A stretch of 64,000 bases of DNA, taken from the NCBI GenBank assembly GCA_016808115.1, contig JAEQBH010004412.1, forward strand, positions 248,001-312,000. Direction: 5' to 3'. How positions within the stretch are numbered: position 1 is the first letter of the stretch; the number at the start of each line of letters is the position of its first letter. Below, piece by piece: positions 20,660 through 31,479 of the stretch. A model generated the notes under the pieces. The model saw only the letters and a list, made by a program, of their open reading frames with translations. It made no database searches and was not told the DNA's origin. Position numbers and translations under genes: made by a program. This stretch comes from Tetrastigma voinierianum (taxonomy: Eukaryota; Streptophyta; Magnoliopsida; Vitales; Vitaceae).

Positions 20660-23575
20660 TCAAAAAAGAAAAAAAATGTTTGGAATAAGGAGGTGTTCGG
20701 TATTGTTGGAAAACGGAAGAGTGAGGCCCTCAGTCGGGTTAGATTCTTGACTCTGCTGAGCTTGTACAGGGCAACATTTTGACCTTCCTGGTTGCTTTTT
20801 CCTCCCAGATCAAACCTGGAACCATTTTCTAGGAGCAGGTTCAGGACTGACCATATTTAGTTGAGGACTCATTGGCTCAGGTTAAGCTAGATTATGCTCT
20901 ATAGACAGTGGTTTTTTCAGGTGTTTCTGGAGTGTTCTTAAGTGAGGAAGAATTTGGTAAGGTTATAGTTGGTTGCAGAGGGATGATATAAGTTGGACTT
21001 CTTGATGATTCAAAAATATCAATGAGGGATATACCCTATCCCGGTTTTGTGATTCTTGTTCACTTTTCTCCCCCTGAATTACAGAATTGGAGTACTAAGG
21101 CCTGTTTTTGAAAAAGGTTACATCCATAGAGTTGAAAATTTGCTTACTCATGGGACAATAACATTTGCATCCTTTTTTTTTTGGGGGATGAGAGCCAATT
21201 AGGGATGAACTCGTATTCCCTGAGATTGAGTTTGTTTCTTGGTTCCTGCTGAATGAGTATGGACAAACATAGTACATGCGAAGACCTTATGGAATTTGAG
21301 ACACATGATGTGGGAGTGAAGATAGGTTTCAAAGAGAGTTTGTATTTATCTTTAACTGATGACCTGTATACATCTCTGCTAAGATAGAGTGCAAACTGAA
21401 ACACCCAGAATTTTTCTAGGACATGGAGATAGGACAATATGAGCGAGCTACCTTTAGAAGGTGGTGATTCTGCTTTTGCCACACCATTTTGTCATGTGTC
21501 CATGATGAACTTAAGGAAAAGTCCAACTTGCCTCGAGAGTATGATTGTCAATTAATTGTAAAACCACTAAGTCTTGTAGTGGATATTTGATTCTTTTTGA
21601 TTTGTTCCTAAATGTCCTCATGAATGAGAGAAGACAGGTTGAGATAGCTTATGAATTTTTGGTGCATAGTGACTTTGAGTATGTTGAGATAATTGACATA
21701 CATCTGTTAAAAGACATGATATTCATATTAAATTTAAATCCTACAAGCTTTAGCTTTGTGGGAGAAATTTTAGCTTTAATACAGATCGTAGCCTAATGCA
21801 TAAAGAGGTCTTGGTTCGAGCCACCCTGCACCTGAAAATTACTGTTACTGGAAAGTCCACATGACCCCATTTGCCTGTTTAACTTTCCATAAAGTGCATA
21901 GTGGCTACACGCAGAGAGGGTGTTAAAAGACATGATATTCATATTAAACCCAAATCCTACAAGTTTGAGCTTTTAGGAAAGTTGGTATTTTAACAACATC
22001 ACATTGGAAAATTGAGGATTTTTATTTATGAATAGTTATGGAAAAAGATGTTTGAGATACAAGAAATTTGAATGTCCTAGACGATAGCGCCATAACATGA
22101 ATGTACTATCTTTATCATAATGACTTATTGACTCAACACTACTAATAGACAACTCTATGGAGTAAGAGTTCCGCACTTTGGATTTATAGGAGAGTCCTTG
22201 ACCTTGAGAAATGTATGTTAACCCTCAGACTAAACTTACATTGTTTATTCTCTTCCCCCAATTCCTGTGGAGGCCGCTAATCCTGACCTTGATTTGAAAC
22301 ATTGCCAGCGCATGTCAATCTACCTCGATGTCTCTTATTTAGGGGTTGCTAAGGCATGTTAGATTGAGGCTAGAGAACATGAGGGATTTCTCGAGGCAGT
22401 GGGGCTCTTGAGAAAATCATTTATAGTCGATGAGAAGTCATTGCTCCAGAGAAGAGAAAAGAGGCTCAGAGGAGATGTCTTTTCAATTATGAATAAAGCC
22501 TCTTAGTAAATGGAATTGCGGTTTGCACGAAAAGGAGGCTTTTTTGAAGAAAGTAAGTGCATCCACAACATGAGAGAAAAGATAAAAAATTTGCCCAAGG
22601 AAGTGGTGGAGAGATACGTTGTGGGTCTTGGGAATCCATAAGGAAGTGTTGGAACTTCATATGGGCAGAGTTTGCTTTATCATTTCAGCGGAAACGTCAA
22701 AGAGTAAAATTTTGAAGGATAGATGCTGCATGATGAGCCTCTGATGTTGCTTCTCAGCTACTGCATGCATTGCGGTGATGTTCTCGACTCTCACGTGGTA
22801 GTGTCAAGGGCCCTGCGGCTTTCTATCAGCCTTTAAAATGACTTGGAAATGGAAGAAGTTGGCTGTTTTTTATTGGAGGATCAAAAAAAAAAGAAAAATT
22901 TTAGGGAGGAGGGAGATACAGGATTATGCTTTATAGCTGGACTTTTTAGTTAACTCCTTCACTCTTATTTTAGAGTTTGATGACCCTATTTTATTCCTTC
23001 TTGCATTTGGATCTTTATGCAGTGCCTAAGGTGCTTATTTTAAAAAATTAAAACTGGGAAGCTGGGGAAATCCTTTGAGGAGAGATTACTTATTAAGTAA
23101 ATAGATGTTTTTGTCAAAGGAAAAAGAAACGTTGATCGCATTCTTACTTTTGAAAGACATGGACCCTTTGGTGGCTGACTTTTTCTTGCAGACTTGGTTC
23201 CTTCCACAGTTTCTGGTAAAGCACGAAACAAACCTGGTTAGCCGTCCCGGGCTGTGCATATTTTAATGGTTTGGAAATAGATGAACTCGATAGTGTTTGT
23301 TGAAATGGATTTTTTCAACCTAAAGATGAAAAATTCTTTTGTGTACAACTTGAGGTCTTGGTCTATGGTGCATAAAGATTTGAGGCCTTGTTCCTTTTTT
23401 TCCTTTAGATTAGCTCAGCTCTTGGCATGGGCTGGAGATGTTATTTTTGTTCTTCCCACTCCCTATTAGGTGAGCTTTTTCTGTGTTTCCTGCATACTTC
23501 TTGCATACTTAGACCACTTATTTTGTGTTTTTCTTTTATTACGACACTTTCTTACATTGCAAAAAGAAAAGAAAT
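20660..23575 (+). mobile_element. L1-type LINE fragments in GCN2 copy 1 intron
   Basis: Traces of L1 ORF2 in order. An EVFGIVGKRKSEALSRVRF block (between endonuclease and RT) sits at 20690-20750. A C-terminal block with an AxxLxLLLSYCMHCG context and PLNDWEMEEV-like residues is at 22680-22870. NSFVYNLRSWS with W and F anchors is at 23325-23370, inside frame 23281-23469. A 3' tail follows near 23460-23575, ending in an A-rich run. The RT centre is missing or replaced, and 21280-22300 does not read as L1. Frames are heavily broken. L1 copies in introns are common in some eudicots. Confidence 0.65.
21708..21983 (+). repeat. Local duplication flanking a SINE-like head
   Basis: GTTAAAAGACATGATATTCA and the next 35 bases occur at 21708-21765 and again at 21925-21982, 217 bp apart. 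Between them, 21783-21828 has TAGCCTAATGCATAAAGAGG then GGTTCGAGCC, resembling the A and B boxes of a tRNA-derived SINE but with short spacing. A simple tandem duplication is the alternative. Confidence 0.45.
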
Positions 23576-23753
23576 TTGTATATCTTTGTTTCATATATTT
23601 TATCATATTTATTTGTTATTTTTTTTATAATATAAGAAAACAAGAAAATGATTTCTAATCATAGTTAACATTATAAGAGTCTAATGTTCCTGCAAATGTT
23701 AGATCTCTTTTATCTGCTCTATGTTATCAAGTTCTATTATTGTTATTTATCAG

Positions 23754-23828
23754 ATGTTTAGGGCTATAAATGTGGCGGAGATGATCTCCAATTGTCTCAG
23801 ACCTTTCTCGTGTCACTATCAAAATCAG
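23754..23828 (+). pseudogene. GCN2: GCN2 copy 1, exon 2 (RWD, tentative)
   Basis: Bounded by TTATCAG/ and /GTTGGTTATTTTT. The same intron start follows copy 2 exon 2 at 40176, which fixes the donor. One frame contains ISNCLRPFS, comparable with the I-x-I-K-L-R-P-Y-S strand of the GCN2 RWD domain. The upstream part is too diverged to align. Confidence 0.4.
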
Positions 23829-24022
23829 GTTGGTTATTTTTATATCACTTCAATTCAATTCACTGAATTTGCAACTTCTAGTTTGAGATTTGCTTTTTCT
23901 GAACAGAACAGGCCTTCAAATGAGAGAGTTTCTGCTACTTTTCTCTTGAGGTTAGTGAGGTGGTTGTTATTTTGTTTCAATGTGTTCTCCTTTTAATGGC
24001 TTTTCTCTTAATGTTGTATTAG

Positions 24023-24128
24023 TTGCTTTCGTGGGTATCCTTCCAAGTGTCCAGAGCTGATGATAAAATCAACGAAAGGTTTGTCAAAAGATGACAGAGA
24101 CAATCTTCTTTCTCAGCTTAAGGCCCAG
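24023..24128 (+). pseudogene. GCN2: GCN2 copy 1, exon 3 (RWD)
   Basis: Acceptor GTATTAG/ and donor CCCAG/GTATGAG. The frame reads CFRGYPSKCPEL, then KSTKGLSKDDRDNLLSQL, then KAQ. This matches the R-C-L-P-G-Y-P-x-K-C-P-x-L and K-G-L-S-K-x-x-x-x-x-L-L-x-L-L blocks of plant GCN2 and is the best preserved RWD piece. Copy 2 has the equivalent at 40414-40518 with one base fewer. Confidence 0.75.
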
Positions 24129-24219
24129 GTATGAGTTGCTTCTTGTTTCATTAGTGCTCTTTTCTGAAAATGATTGCGAGTGTGAAGAGAGAAAAGAATG
24201 TTTGTATCGAAGTGAAAAA

Positions 24220-24231
24220 TTATATATATAT

Positions 24232-24262
<31 letters not shown>
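24220..24262. repeat. (TA)n/(CA)n microsatellite in intron
   Basis: TATATATATA followed by about 14 CA units. Short frames over it on both strands are artefacts. Confidence 0.95.
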
Positions 24263-24982
24263 TGATAAATAATGATAAAAAAGGAAAAATAAATACATAA
24301 TATTTAAGAGTAAGTTGCATGGAAATGTTTGAGATTGAAGGAAAAATAATCTCTTGAGTTTTGGAAAAATTTGGATTTGAGTTTGTTTTATACTTAATGA
24401 CCGAACTGAAATCTAAAAATTCTAAGTTTTGGACTATTGCTTTTCATTTCTCAAAATTTGTTAGGATACTTTGTTTGGAGGAAAAATTGTACCAAATTCA
24501 TGAGCCTAGTATTAGTATTCATTGTCAAAAAAGAAAAAAGAAAAAACGGGTTTGTTTGATTCGCATGATTGTTTTGACTTATGCTTTCCATTTTTATGAA
24601 ACTTACTTTTTTTAAATTATTTGAGGTATCTAGCACATGTTTTTGTTTTCATAGTTCTCACCTTAACAGTGAGACTTATCTCAAATTTTGAGTTATATTG
24701 GGGTTAACAGAAGTGAGTCTCATTTTGTTATGTAAAACTATATTTAAAGCATCATCATCTTAGCTAACAAGTTTTTTCTATTCTTATGTATTAGATGAAT
24801 GCTTTTGGATTCCTTCCATGCCTACATCATTCTTTATAGAATAATGACTTTTTTCTGATACTTCAGCAATTTTGTCGCCCAAACATTTTGGTATGTAGCA
24901 TGCTGTCCTGCAGATATTTGTTCCTTACTGCAATTTCTGTTCTTACATATCATTCTAATCATTGAAATTTTGTATGTTTTAG

Positions 24983-25070
24983 GCTCATGCTTTTGGAAGG
25001 GACAAATTGATGATTTTAGAGTTAGTGATGGCTTTTCCACATTCCCTACATGACATTGATGTCGTGTTCC
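24983..25070 (+). pseudogene. GCN2: GCN2 copy 1, exon 4 (end of RWD)
   Basis: Acceptor TGTTTTAG/. In phase with exon 3 it reads AHAFGRDKLMILELVMAFPH and continues with SLHDI. The family has A-N-A-R-E-G-R-V-M-I-F-N-L-V-E-A-A-Q-E-F-L-S-E-I at this place, and copy 2 has a closer version at 46829. The donor is unclear. The preceding intron (TGCTGTCC(T/C)(G/A)CAGATA and TCATTGA words) aligns with copy 2 near 46733-46828. Confidence 0.6.
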
Positions 25071-25355
25071 AAACTTTGCATTTGATCATGATTACTCTTT
25101 TGAATGTCTACTCTGTTGATTCATCAAATTTCCTGAGACATTATGGTGGATATTTTTTACGTTATAAAATATAAATCTATTGATTATGTAATCCATATAC
25201 CAACTTATTAAATTCTACATTATCATGTGTTATATTTTGGTTCAAGGAATCTCTATTAACTGTTGCAATCTTACCAGATTTCTTGTTGTATCAAGTCAGA
25301 CAAAATTTTCTTTGCTAGAATTATTATTATTGAAATGAATATAAGGGAAAAAATT

Positions 25356-26750
25356 CTGTATTATTGAATTGACAATACATATTATTGTATAGGAGATTTC
25401 AAGAGGAAAAAGGAAACTAGAGATTACAAGAGAAAAAAAGAAACTAGAGATTGCAAGAAGGAAAAAGGAAACTAAATATTCCTAAATTTGAAATATTAAT
25501 TAAGGGATTCAAAACAAATTCTTTTGATTGATTTTTTTACTCTCCTGATTTATTCACAAACATCTACAGATACCCTTCAAGCTGAGAAATAGATGCCTTC
25601 AATCTCAACTTGAACATCATGAACCTTGCTTGTTCAGCCCCGTCATAGAACATCGCCCAATTGACATTCCGATGGAATATAAGACATACACACTACCCTT
25701 CTTCCAATTTTCTTTGATGAACATCTACATTGTTTTATTGTGTTGTATAGGATTATACACAATATCAATAGCTGACTTGTGTCACAATAAAGCTTCATAG
25801 GACTTTCCCATTTAACTCACTAATCATCAAGATCAATCTTTAGCCAAAGTATTTCACACAATCCTTGAACAATAGCCCTAAGTTTTGATTCTGTAGATGA
25901 TCTTCCGACTCTTCCCACCACATTTTGCTTCTCGCTTCCTCTCACGCGAAAGCGCATTACCCCTAAAAAGCACAGCACTCAGAGCTGGATCTCCTATCCA
26001 CTATCAATCCTGTGTAGTTAGCATCAATGTAGGTCGTTAGAAGAGAACCATTCTTCAATAAATTCCTTCCGTGGCCGCCTTCGCACGCAAAGACTCTTTA
26101 AGCAACCATAGTTTAAAAAGGCAAAGGAGCAAAGGCCTCGGAGCCTGAGGGCACAAGGCGACCTAAGGCACCCAGCTTTTAATGTAAGGTGCACCCTATT
26201 TTATATACATATATATATATACATATAACACATCAAATATCATCTAAAAACAAATACCAAATTTTTGAGATGCTAGTTTCCTATTCTTTTTTGCAATTTT
26301 TGATTTTGTTGGCTCCTTTGTATGCTCTTCCTCTTCTCCTCTCGTTTTTTTTTTTTTTTTTTTGGGGAGGGGCAAGGTTGAAAAACCAGGGGCTGAAGGC
26401 TCAAAATGTAGTGTCCAAACGACGTCGTTGGTTCTAGGAGGTTTCTCACAAAACCAAGCCATGAACCAAAACGACGCCATATCGGGCCCACGGCTGGGAA
26501 ATGATTGTTTTGGGCTTCGGGGTTTTTCCTTTAAAAACCACGAATTATCCAAAACACACACATATACACAGAAGAAGAAGAAGAAAAAGTATAAAAAGGG
26601 AATTTTTTTTATATTATTGGATTGACGATACACATTATTATGTAGGGGATTAAAAGATGAAAAAGAAAACTAGAGATTACAATTGGAAAATGGAGAGATT
26701 ATAAGAAGGAAAAAGGAAACTAGATATTCCTAAATCCGGAAATACCATTC
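25356..26750 (-). mobile_element. Ty1/copia fragment with LTR remnants, in GCN2 copy 1 intron
   Basis: Direct repeats at about 25356-25500 and 26606-26745 share ATTATTG(A/G)ATTGAC(A/G)ATACA, GAGATTACAA and GAAGGAAAAAGGAAACTA and are read as LTR remnants. Minus-strand translation of 26040-25565 gives the copia RNase H order: YIDANY near 26030, SERKREAKCGGKSRK-type residues, a CELLWL-like block, LYCDTSQLLIL, then PSECQLGD and LNKQG near 25620. Only this C-terminal part of pol remains. 26095-26600 is other inserted DNA. Confidence 0.7.
26095..26600. other. Inserted GC-rich repeat block inside the copia fragment
   Basis: Begins CATAGTTTAAAAAGGCAAAG with CCTCGGAGCCTGAGGG and GGCGACCTAAGGC words, resembling the hAT-like repeat family seen at 33165, 39800, 44279 and 48028. 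From 26345 a T21 run and GGGGAGGGGC lead into sequence with CCAAACGACGTCGTTGG (near-perfect palindrome, 26415-26431) and AACGACGCC. No gene is supported; both-strand frames (87 and 129 codons) have no recognisable content. Confidence 0.45.
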
Positions 26751-27048
26751 AACTGAATCCTTAGTTGAGGAAATGATAGCAAGAGTAGTAAGATAACTAT
26801 ATGAATCATCATACTCCATTTTGGTACTTGCTTGTAGGAGTTCCTTTTAATTTTACAACTTAATTGGCTAGTGGTTTGTGATTCGTCACATTAAGATGAG
26901 TAGCTTTGGCTTTGTTAGCAATTGTTGTGTAGATTTCATGTGTTGTTGACATTGTGTTGTTGCTGTTGTTTTTTTCCTTTATAATGCCATGTAAATTTTA
27001 TCAAGAATCGCTTAATTTTGGAAGTTTACTTCTGATTTTTGTGTGCAG

Positions 27049-27106
27049 AGGACATCCTATCAGATCTCTCGCTATAAAGAGGATTTTGAGGAGATCACAC
27101 AACTTG
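27049..27106 (+). pseudogene. GCN2: GCN2 copy 1, exon 5 (start of kinase domain)
   Basis: Acceptor GTGCAG/ and donor CTTG/GTAATT. A 58 bp exon reads RTSYQISRYKEDFEEITQLG across the splice. Plant GCN2 has S-R-Y-L-N-D-F-E-E-L-x-P-L-G, the run-in to the glycine-rich loop. No lesion is visible in this exon. Confidence 0.75.
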
Positions 27107-27400
27107 GTAATTGAAAACTTATATTTATTGATCTAAAGCATCAGTGTATTATAAATAGTAAAGTGAATATATGATAAGAATATGGAATTCTCCTCAGTTT
27201 TTTTTTAAATATCTGCTAAATGTTTTTTCTCTAGTAATTATACTATCTAGAGCTAAAGTGATTTGTCTTTCATTAGACCTCCTTGATATTATTTTAATTT
27301 AGAGATAGTTTGGTAATATTTAATCTCAACATCTCATTTACTACTGGTAAGACATATCTTGTTTCAATTTTGATATCTTTCTAATGTTGTCACCACACAG

Positions 27401-27512
27401 GTATGAGTTACTGGGCCATGCAGTGTTAAGCAAACAAATTAGATGGGAGACAAAGATGCCATGAAGATCTGTCTCGATTTACTAAAAGTCTAAAGGACAG
27501 ATCTTGAGGTGA
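27401..27512 (+). pseudogene. GCN2: GCN2 copy 1, exon 6 (kinase N-lobe, broken)
   Basis: Acceptor CACACAG/. In phase with exon 5 it reads GMSYWAMQC, a TAA stop at 27422-27424, then ANKLDGRQ. The family has G-H-G-G-F-G-H-V-V-L-C-K-N-K-L-D-G-R-Q, so the NKLDGRQ strand is kept, the glycine-rich loop is gone and a stop stands near its end. One base later the frame shifts to DAMKICL, matching Y-A-V-K-K-I-R-L with the ATP-binding lysine retained in the shifted frame. Confidence 0.7.
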
Positions 27513-27689
27513 TACACATATGATGAAAGAATATCAATGTTATTTCAGAAAATCATGATAATGTTGATGTTTGATTTTTGGCAACAGATGTGAAGAATTC
27601 TGAGAACAAATTTTAGAAGCTATTTCATTTAAAAAATGAGCATATCATTTCTAATAGAGTGGACTTTACCCTTCCTCCAGCTGGTCACA

Positions 27690-28430
27690 TACTTAAAAGT
27701 GTGGGACATTGCACGGAAGAACACATTAATTAAAAGAATAAACAAAACTCACCTACTATATAATTATACTGAGTTTGAGTAATTTAATAACAAACTATAA
27801 CCACTAAAAATCTATGAATCTCTACTCTTGGATTTCACACTTCTCTCAAGCTAAGCTGATGTTCAGCAAACCTAGCTTGAATATCGCTCAAAGGCTTTCC
27901 ATAAGGCCTTAGTTAGGATGTCATAAATGATGTCTGTTAGATGTACCAGTGATAAATGAAAAGGTTCTCTATTTTTTTTTTTCCCTAAAGTACTAATTCA
28001 CATATTGTTTCACATGATGTAGATATTTTCACCCATGCCAATGGCTGAGTGCTGTCACATAACACTTTATGAGTCTAAACAGAATTTTAAGCTCACTTAT
28101 TTGGTATGAGAAGGAATCAGTGAATCTATATTGATCATAATTTCAAACTTAGGCTTCTCAAGAATGCGGAAGATAACATAATCTTATGAATCTGCAGATT
28201 TTAATTCTATTCAGAAAATGAGTACATCCATGTCCAAATAGAAAGGATTTTGATCTTCCTCAGTGCTGCGATACGCACAAGTAGCTATAAGAGCGTTATA
28301 ACATGGAATAGGAAGAATAAAAAGCTATCAATATAGAAAATTCATGTCAATAATCGAATAACAAATCATAAACTACTAAAATCTTATGAATTAGCTCTAA
28401 TTTCACGATATGTGTGTATGCAGTATTTTA
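27690..28430 (-). mobile_element. Small copia-like remnant with short direct repeats
   Basis: AATAACAAA(C/T)... with ACTA-AAATCT(T)ATGAAT is repeated at about 27786-27830 and 28358-28410, consistent with LTR remnants. Between them the minus strand reads DILTKALWKAFERYSS near 27920-27870, comparable with the D-V-L-T-K-A-L-P-x-x-x-F end of copia RNase H, and CDSTQPLAW near 28055. Too short to be autonomous. Confidence 0.5.
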
Positions 28431-28439
28431 ATCACATAT

Positions 28440-29340
28440 GTTTTGTGAGGTCCCGATTTTATCTACTCCACTCGCCACATTGTCAAAGAGTATTTTATTT
28501 TTAATATCATCTTAACATTTTTTTTACATATCACCATACGAAACGCAGCATCACACCTTTCCGCGCTTTTGGCAAGATCGAATATTGCTGCCGCTCGCAC
28601 ATCGCGTAAGAATCTTCGCCGCTTCATGCACATTTAATTATTCAGTTTTCCTAGCACGTTTGCACTTTATAATGATTATACTTCACCGCTATTTAAAACG
28701 TTTACAGTTTGCTGTTTTTTTTGCCATTTTATTGTTTATAATTTTTATTGTGAGATAAAGGTTTCTAAGAGTTGTATATTGAGTAATTTGTCTTATCACT
28801 TATATTCAAAGAACCTTAATTTAATTTAATCCAACAAGCAAAGTAATTCTTCAATACAAGGGCTATCATATGTGCAAAATTTCGTGCATGCTGGTTTGAG
28901 GATCGAGCTCTCGCCTTGTTTAAAACAACCCCCGTTCGATGACACCAAAGAATTCCAATCCCAGAGGATGTGTCCAAACTCAAACGACATGAGTGATGTG
29001 CATAAGAAACTAGCTTGACTGTACCGAGACCATCACCTCGGGCCGTGCCAAGGGGTGCAAGCTATCCGAAGTTATTGTGCATGGAGGGACAAGCCCGAGA
29101 TTAACATATCATGCATACAAATGGACAATCATATATTCTTTCTTATTTTTTCTAACATACGCACCAAAAGATCTTATTAATATGATGAAATACTACCAAA
29201 GGAAGATGCTTGATAGTCACACTATAATCAAATGGACTTTATTTATATAAATATACAACTTCTTTTGCATCAGCCATTCATTCATCTAGTAGATTGACTC
29301 TAAACTCTTTAAAATGGGTCTAACTCTCACTTTCGAATCC

Positions 29341-29407
<67 letters not shown>

Positions 29408-30225
29408 CAAATACAAACAAGCTTAACATATGATCACACAATGTTTATAATGTAGTATGGAAAAGAGCAACATGATTATCCATTCCCATTAATATTTTTG
29501 ACTTGTTTGTCCTGATTGCATGCTAATGCCACATTAATTTTAAGATCAACCATGATCATGTTTCGTCCTAAGATAAAGTTTGAAATCACCCAATATCGTC
29601 GTTATTATTATTCATGAAGATGAAACTGGGAGGGCGTAGGTCGTGATAACATTGTAGTTGGGACGGTATAGGCCTGAATTTAATAATATCATCAGCCAGA
29701 TACAGTCCAATCTTGAGGTCTTTCACATATTTCATGCCCGCCAGAGCTACACATTAACAAAAAGAGCATAACTCACTTGGACTGTGTCTCATGGTTTTTG
29801 GTGTTAATTCATCCTCTTAGAAGAAAAATCAACAGATATTTGATTTCTTTTTCTATTAAAATCAGTTTGAAAACCCATTTAACAAAATATCCATAATTAG
29901 TTAATCCCAAGAAAAACACATAGATTACTAACAATCTTGATCTTTGAAGAAGAACTATTTGCCTTTTATTATCATCCATAATAAACCATGACAAAATGGT
30001 GGATGTGTTCTACAACAGAAGAAGACACCCCATTTTATTTCTAATTCCCTGGATTGTTATACTCTTTACCTCTCAACCTTCATGCTGGTATTCCGATTTC
30101 TACCTATTAATTTGTTTTTGGTAGGTATCACTGACAGATAATATTATAAATTTTTAATTCATTTAAAACACACAAGTAGTTCAGATGTGAATCATTATAA
30201 TGGTATGGAGTTCATGTTTGTTAAA
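28440..30225. other. Intronic stretch without recognisable exon
   Basis: Holds a less AT-rich block (28440-29110) that looks like a degraded LTR element with no readable gene, a TA microsatellite at 29346-29403, and plain AT-rich sequence after that. No GCN2 motif was found in any frame. Confidence 0.45.
29346..29403. repeat. (TA)n microsatellite
   Basis: TA repeat of about 58 bp. Confidence 0.97.
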
Positions 30226-30229
30226 AAGC

Positions 30230-30830
30230 AAGAGTGGAGCTTATAGGAGGTTGATGCTTTTTTTTTCAGAGATAATATGATTACTTCATTAGCTTTGACT
30301 ATGAGAATACTAGGGTGCGGATGAGGTCAAAGAATGGTAACTTCTCTATTAAATTTTATTACCTTTGTAATGTAGAATGGAGCCCTCGCCATTGTTTGAA
30401 CTGGGCCTTAGGAGAGATAGCTTTTGTCGGGCATAACTTGAATGAAAATCTCACCTTACCTGCCCAGCGTTGGAGGATTCTTAAATAGGATGTTACGCTG
30501 GCTAAGAAAGAACAGTTAAGAAATGTGTTATCACATTCTTCCTTATCATAAAACACCATTGTAGCGATTTTTACCATTTGGTGCAATAGTATGATGATCA
30601 TCTCCTTGCTAGGCTTTCTAAGCTGTCTTGATTATTTTGCTTAAAAAAGAAGGAAAAAAGGTTCAAAATTGCTTCATTGGTGTGTGTTTTTGTACTCTTA
30701 TGGGAGGAAAGAAATAGAAGAGCTTTTATAATTTGTGTGTTGGATTAAATACCAAGAGTTCTTTCTAAAATTTTCTTGAGATTTATGAAATGGTACAGAT
30801 GGATCATAATTATTATTGTTGTTACAGTCC
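30230..30830 (+). mobile_element. L1 ORF2 C-terminal fragment
   Basis: Plus-strand frames give RMRSKNGNFSIKFYYL near 30312-30360 (family K-N-G-x-F-S-V-K-S-F-Y) and WEERNRRAF near 30701-30727 (family W-x-E-R-N-x-R-x-F), the two hallmarks of the plant L1 C-terminal zinc-binding region. Stops lie between them. No clear A tail. Confidence 0.55.
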
Positions 30831-31347
30831 ATGGACTTACAAAGTAGCTCTTTTGTAGGTGCAACTGATGGTTTTGTATTCCCTGCACTCTCTCACTGTC
30901 TGTATACATTGTGCACACACACACAGAATACACTATGTGATTTACCATCATTATTTCTTCCTATACCACATTTTCTTTATTATGTGTTAATATTGCACTG
31001 TAGTAAAGTGTCATATTTTATATGGAGCCATAATATTTCAACTTAATCATGCTATAATGCATAAGTTGAATATAGTTGTATTTGGAACATTTATCTTCTG
31101 TAAAGCATCATAAAAGGGAAATTTCTGGATAGCATTGAGAGTTACTCCTTGAAATCTACAAATTGTCATATTTGAAGAGTCTAGCTTTATTTTATTTGGC
31201 CGCCACAGCCGCTCATCTTCTGCCATTAATCTGTAAAATTATATATTTGTGTCTCTTACAACTTCTTTGTTACAATTTATTATAGTTCATTTTCTGTGGT
31301 TTTAAAGGACCTCCACGATATGTTTAACTATATAATTTGACGTAAGA

Positions 31348-31465
31348 ATTGGTTTGATGCTATTGGGCTAGCAGTTGAAGGATTGAAACATATACACAAA
31401 GAAGAATCATCTATTTAATAACAAAAATATATTCTTGATGATCATGATGATGTGAAAATGGGATT
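31348..31465 (+). pseudogene. GCN2: GCN2 copy 1, catalytic-loop exon, HRD and DFG lost
   Basis: Reads WFDAIGLAVEGLKHIHKEE, where GCN2 has W-H-L-F-R-Q-I-V-E-G-L-A-H-I-H-G-Q-G. Next should come I-I-H-R-D-L-T-P-N-N-I-F-F-D. Here SSI is followed by two stops (TAATAA, 31416-31421), and a shifted frame gives NNKNIF then LDDHDDVKMGLV. The HRD triplet is missing. K-I-G-D-F-G-L-A has become KMGLV with the Asp-Phe of DFG deleted. Exon edges are approximate. Confidence 0.7.
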
Positions 31466-31479
31466 GGTCTCTGCATATC

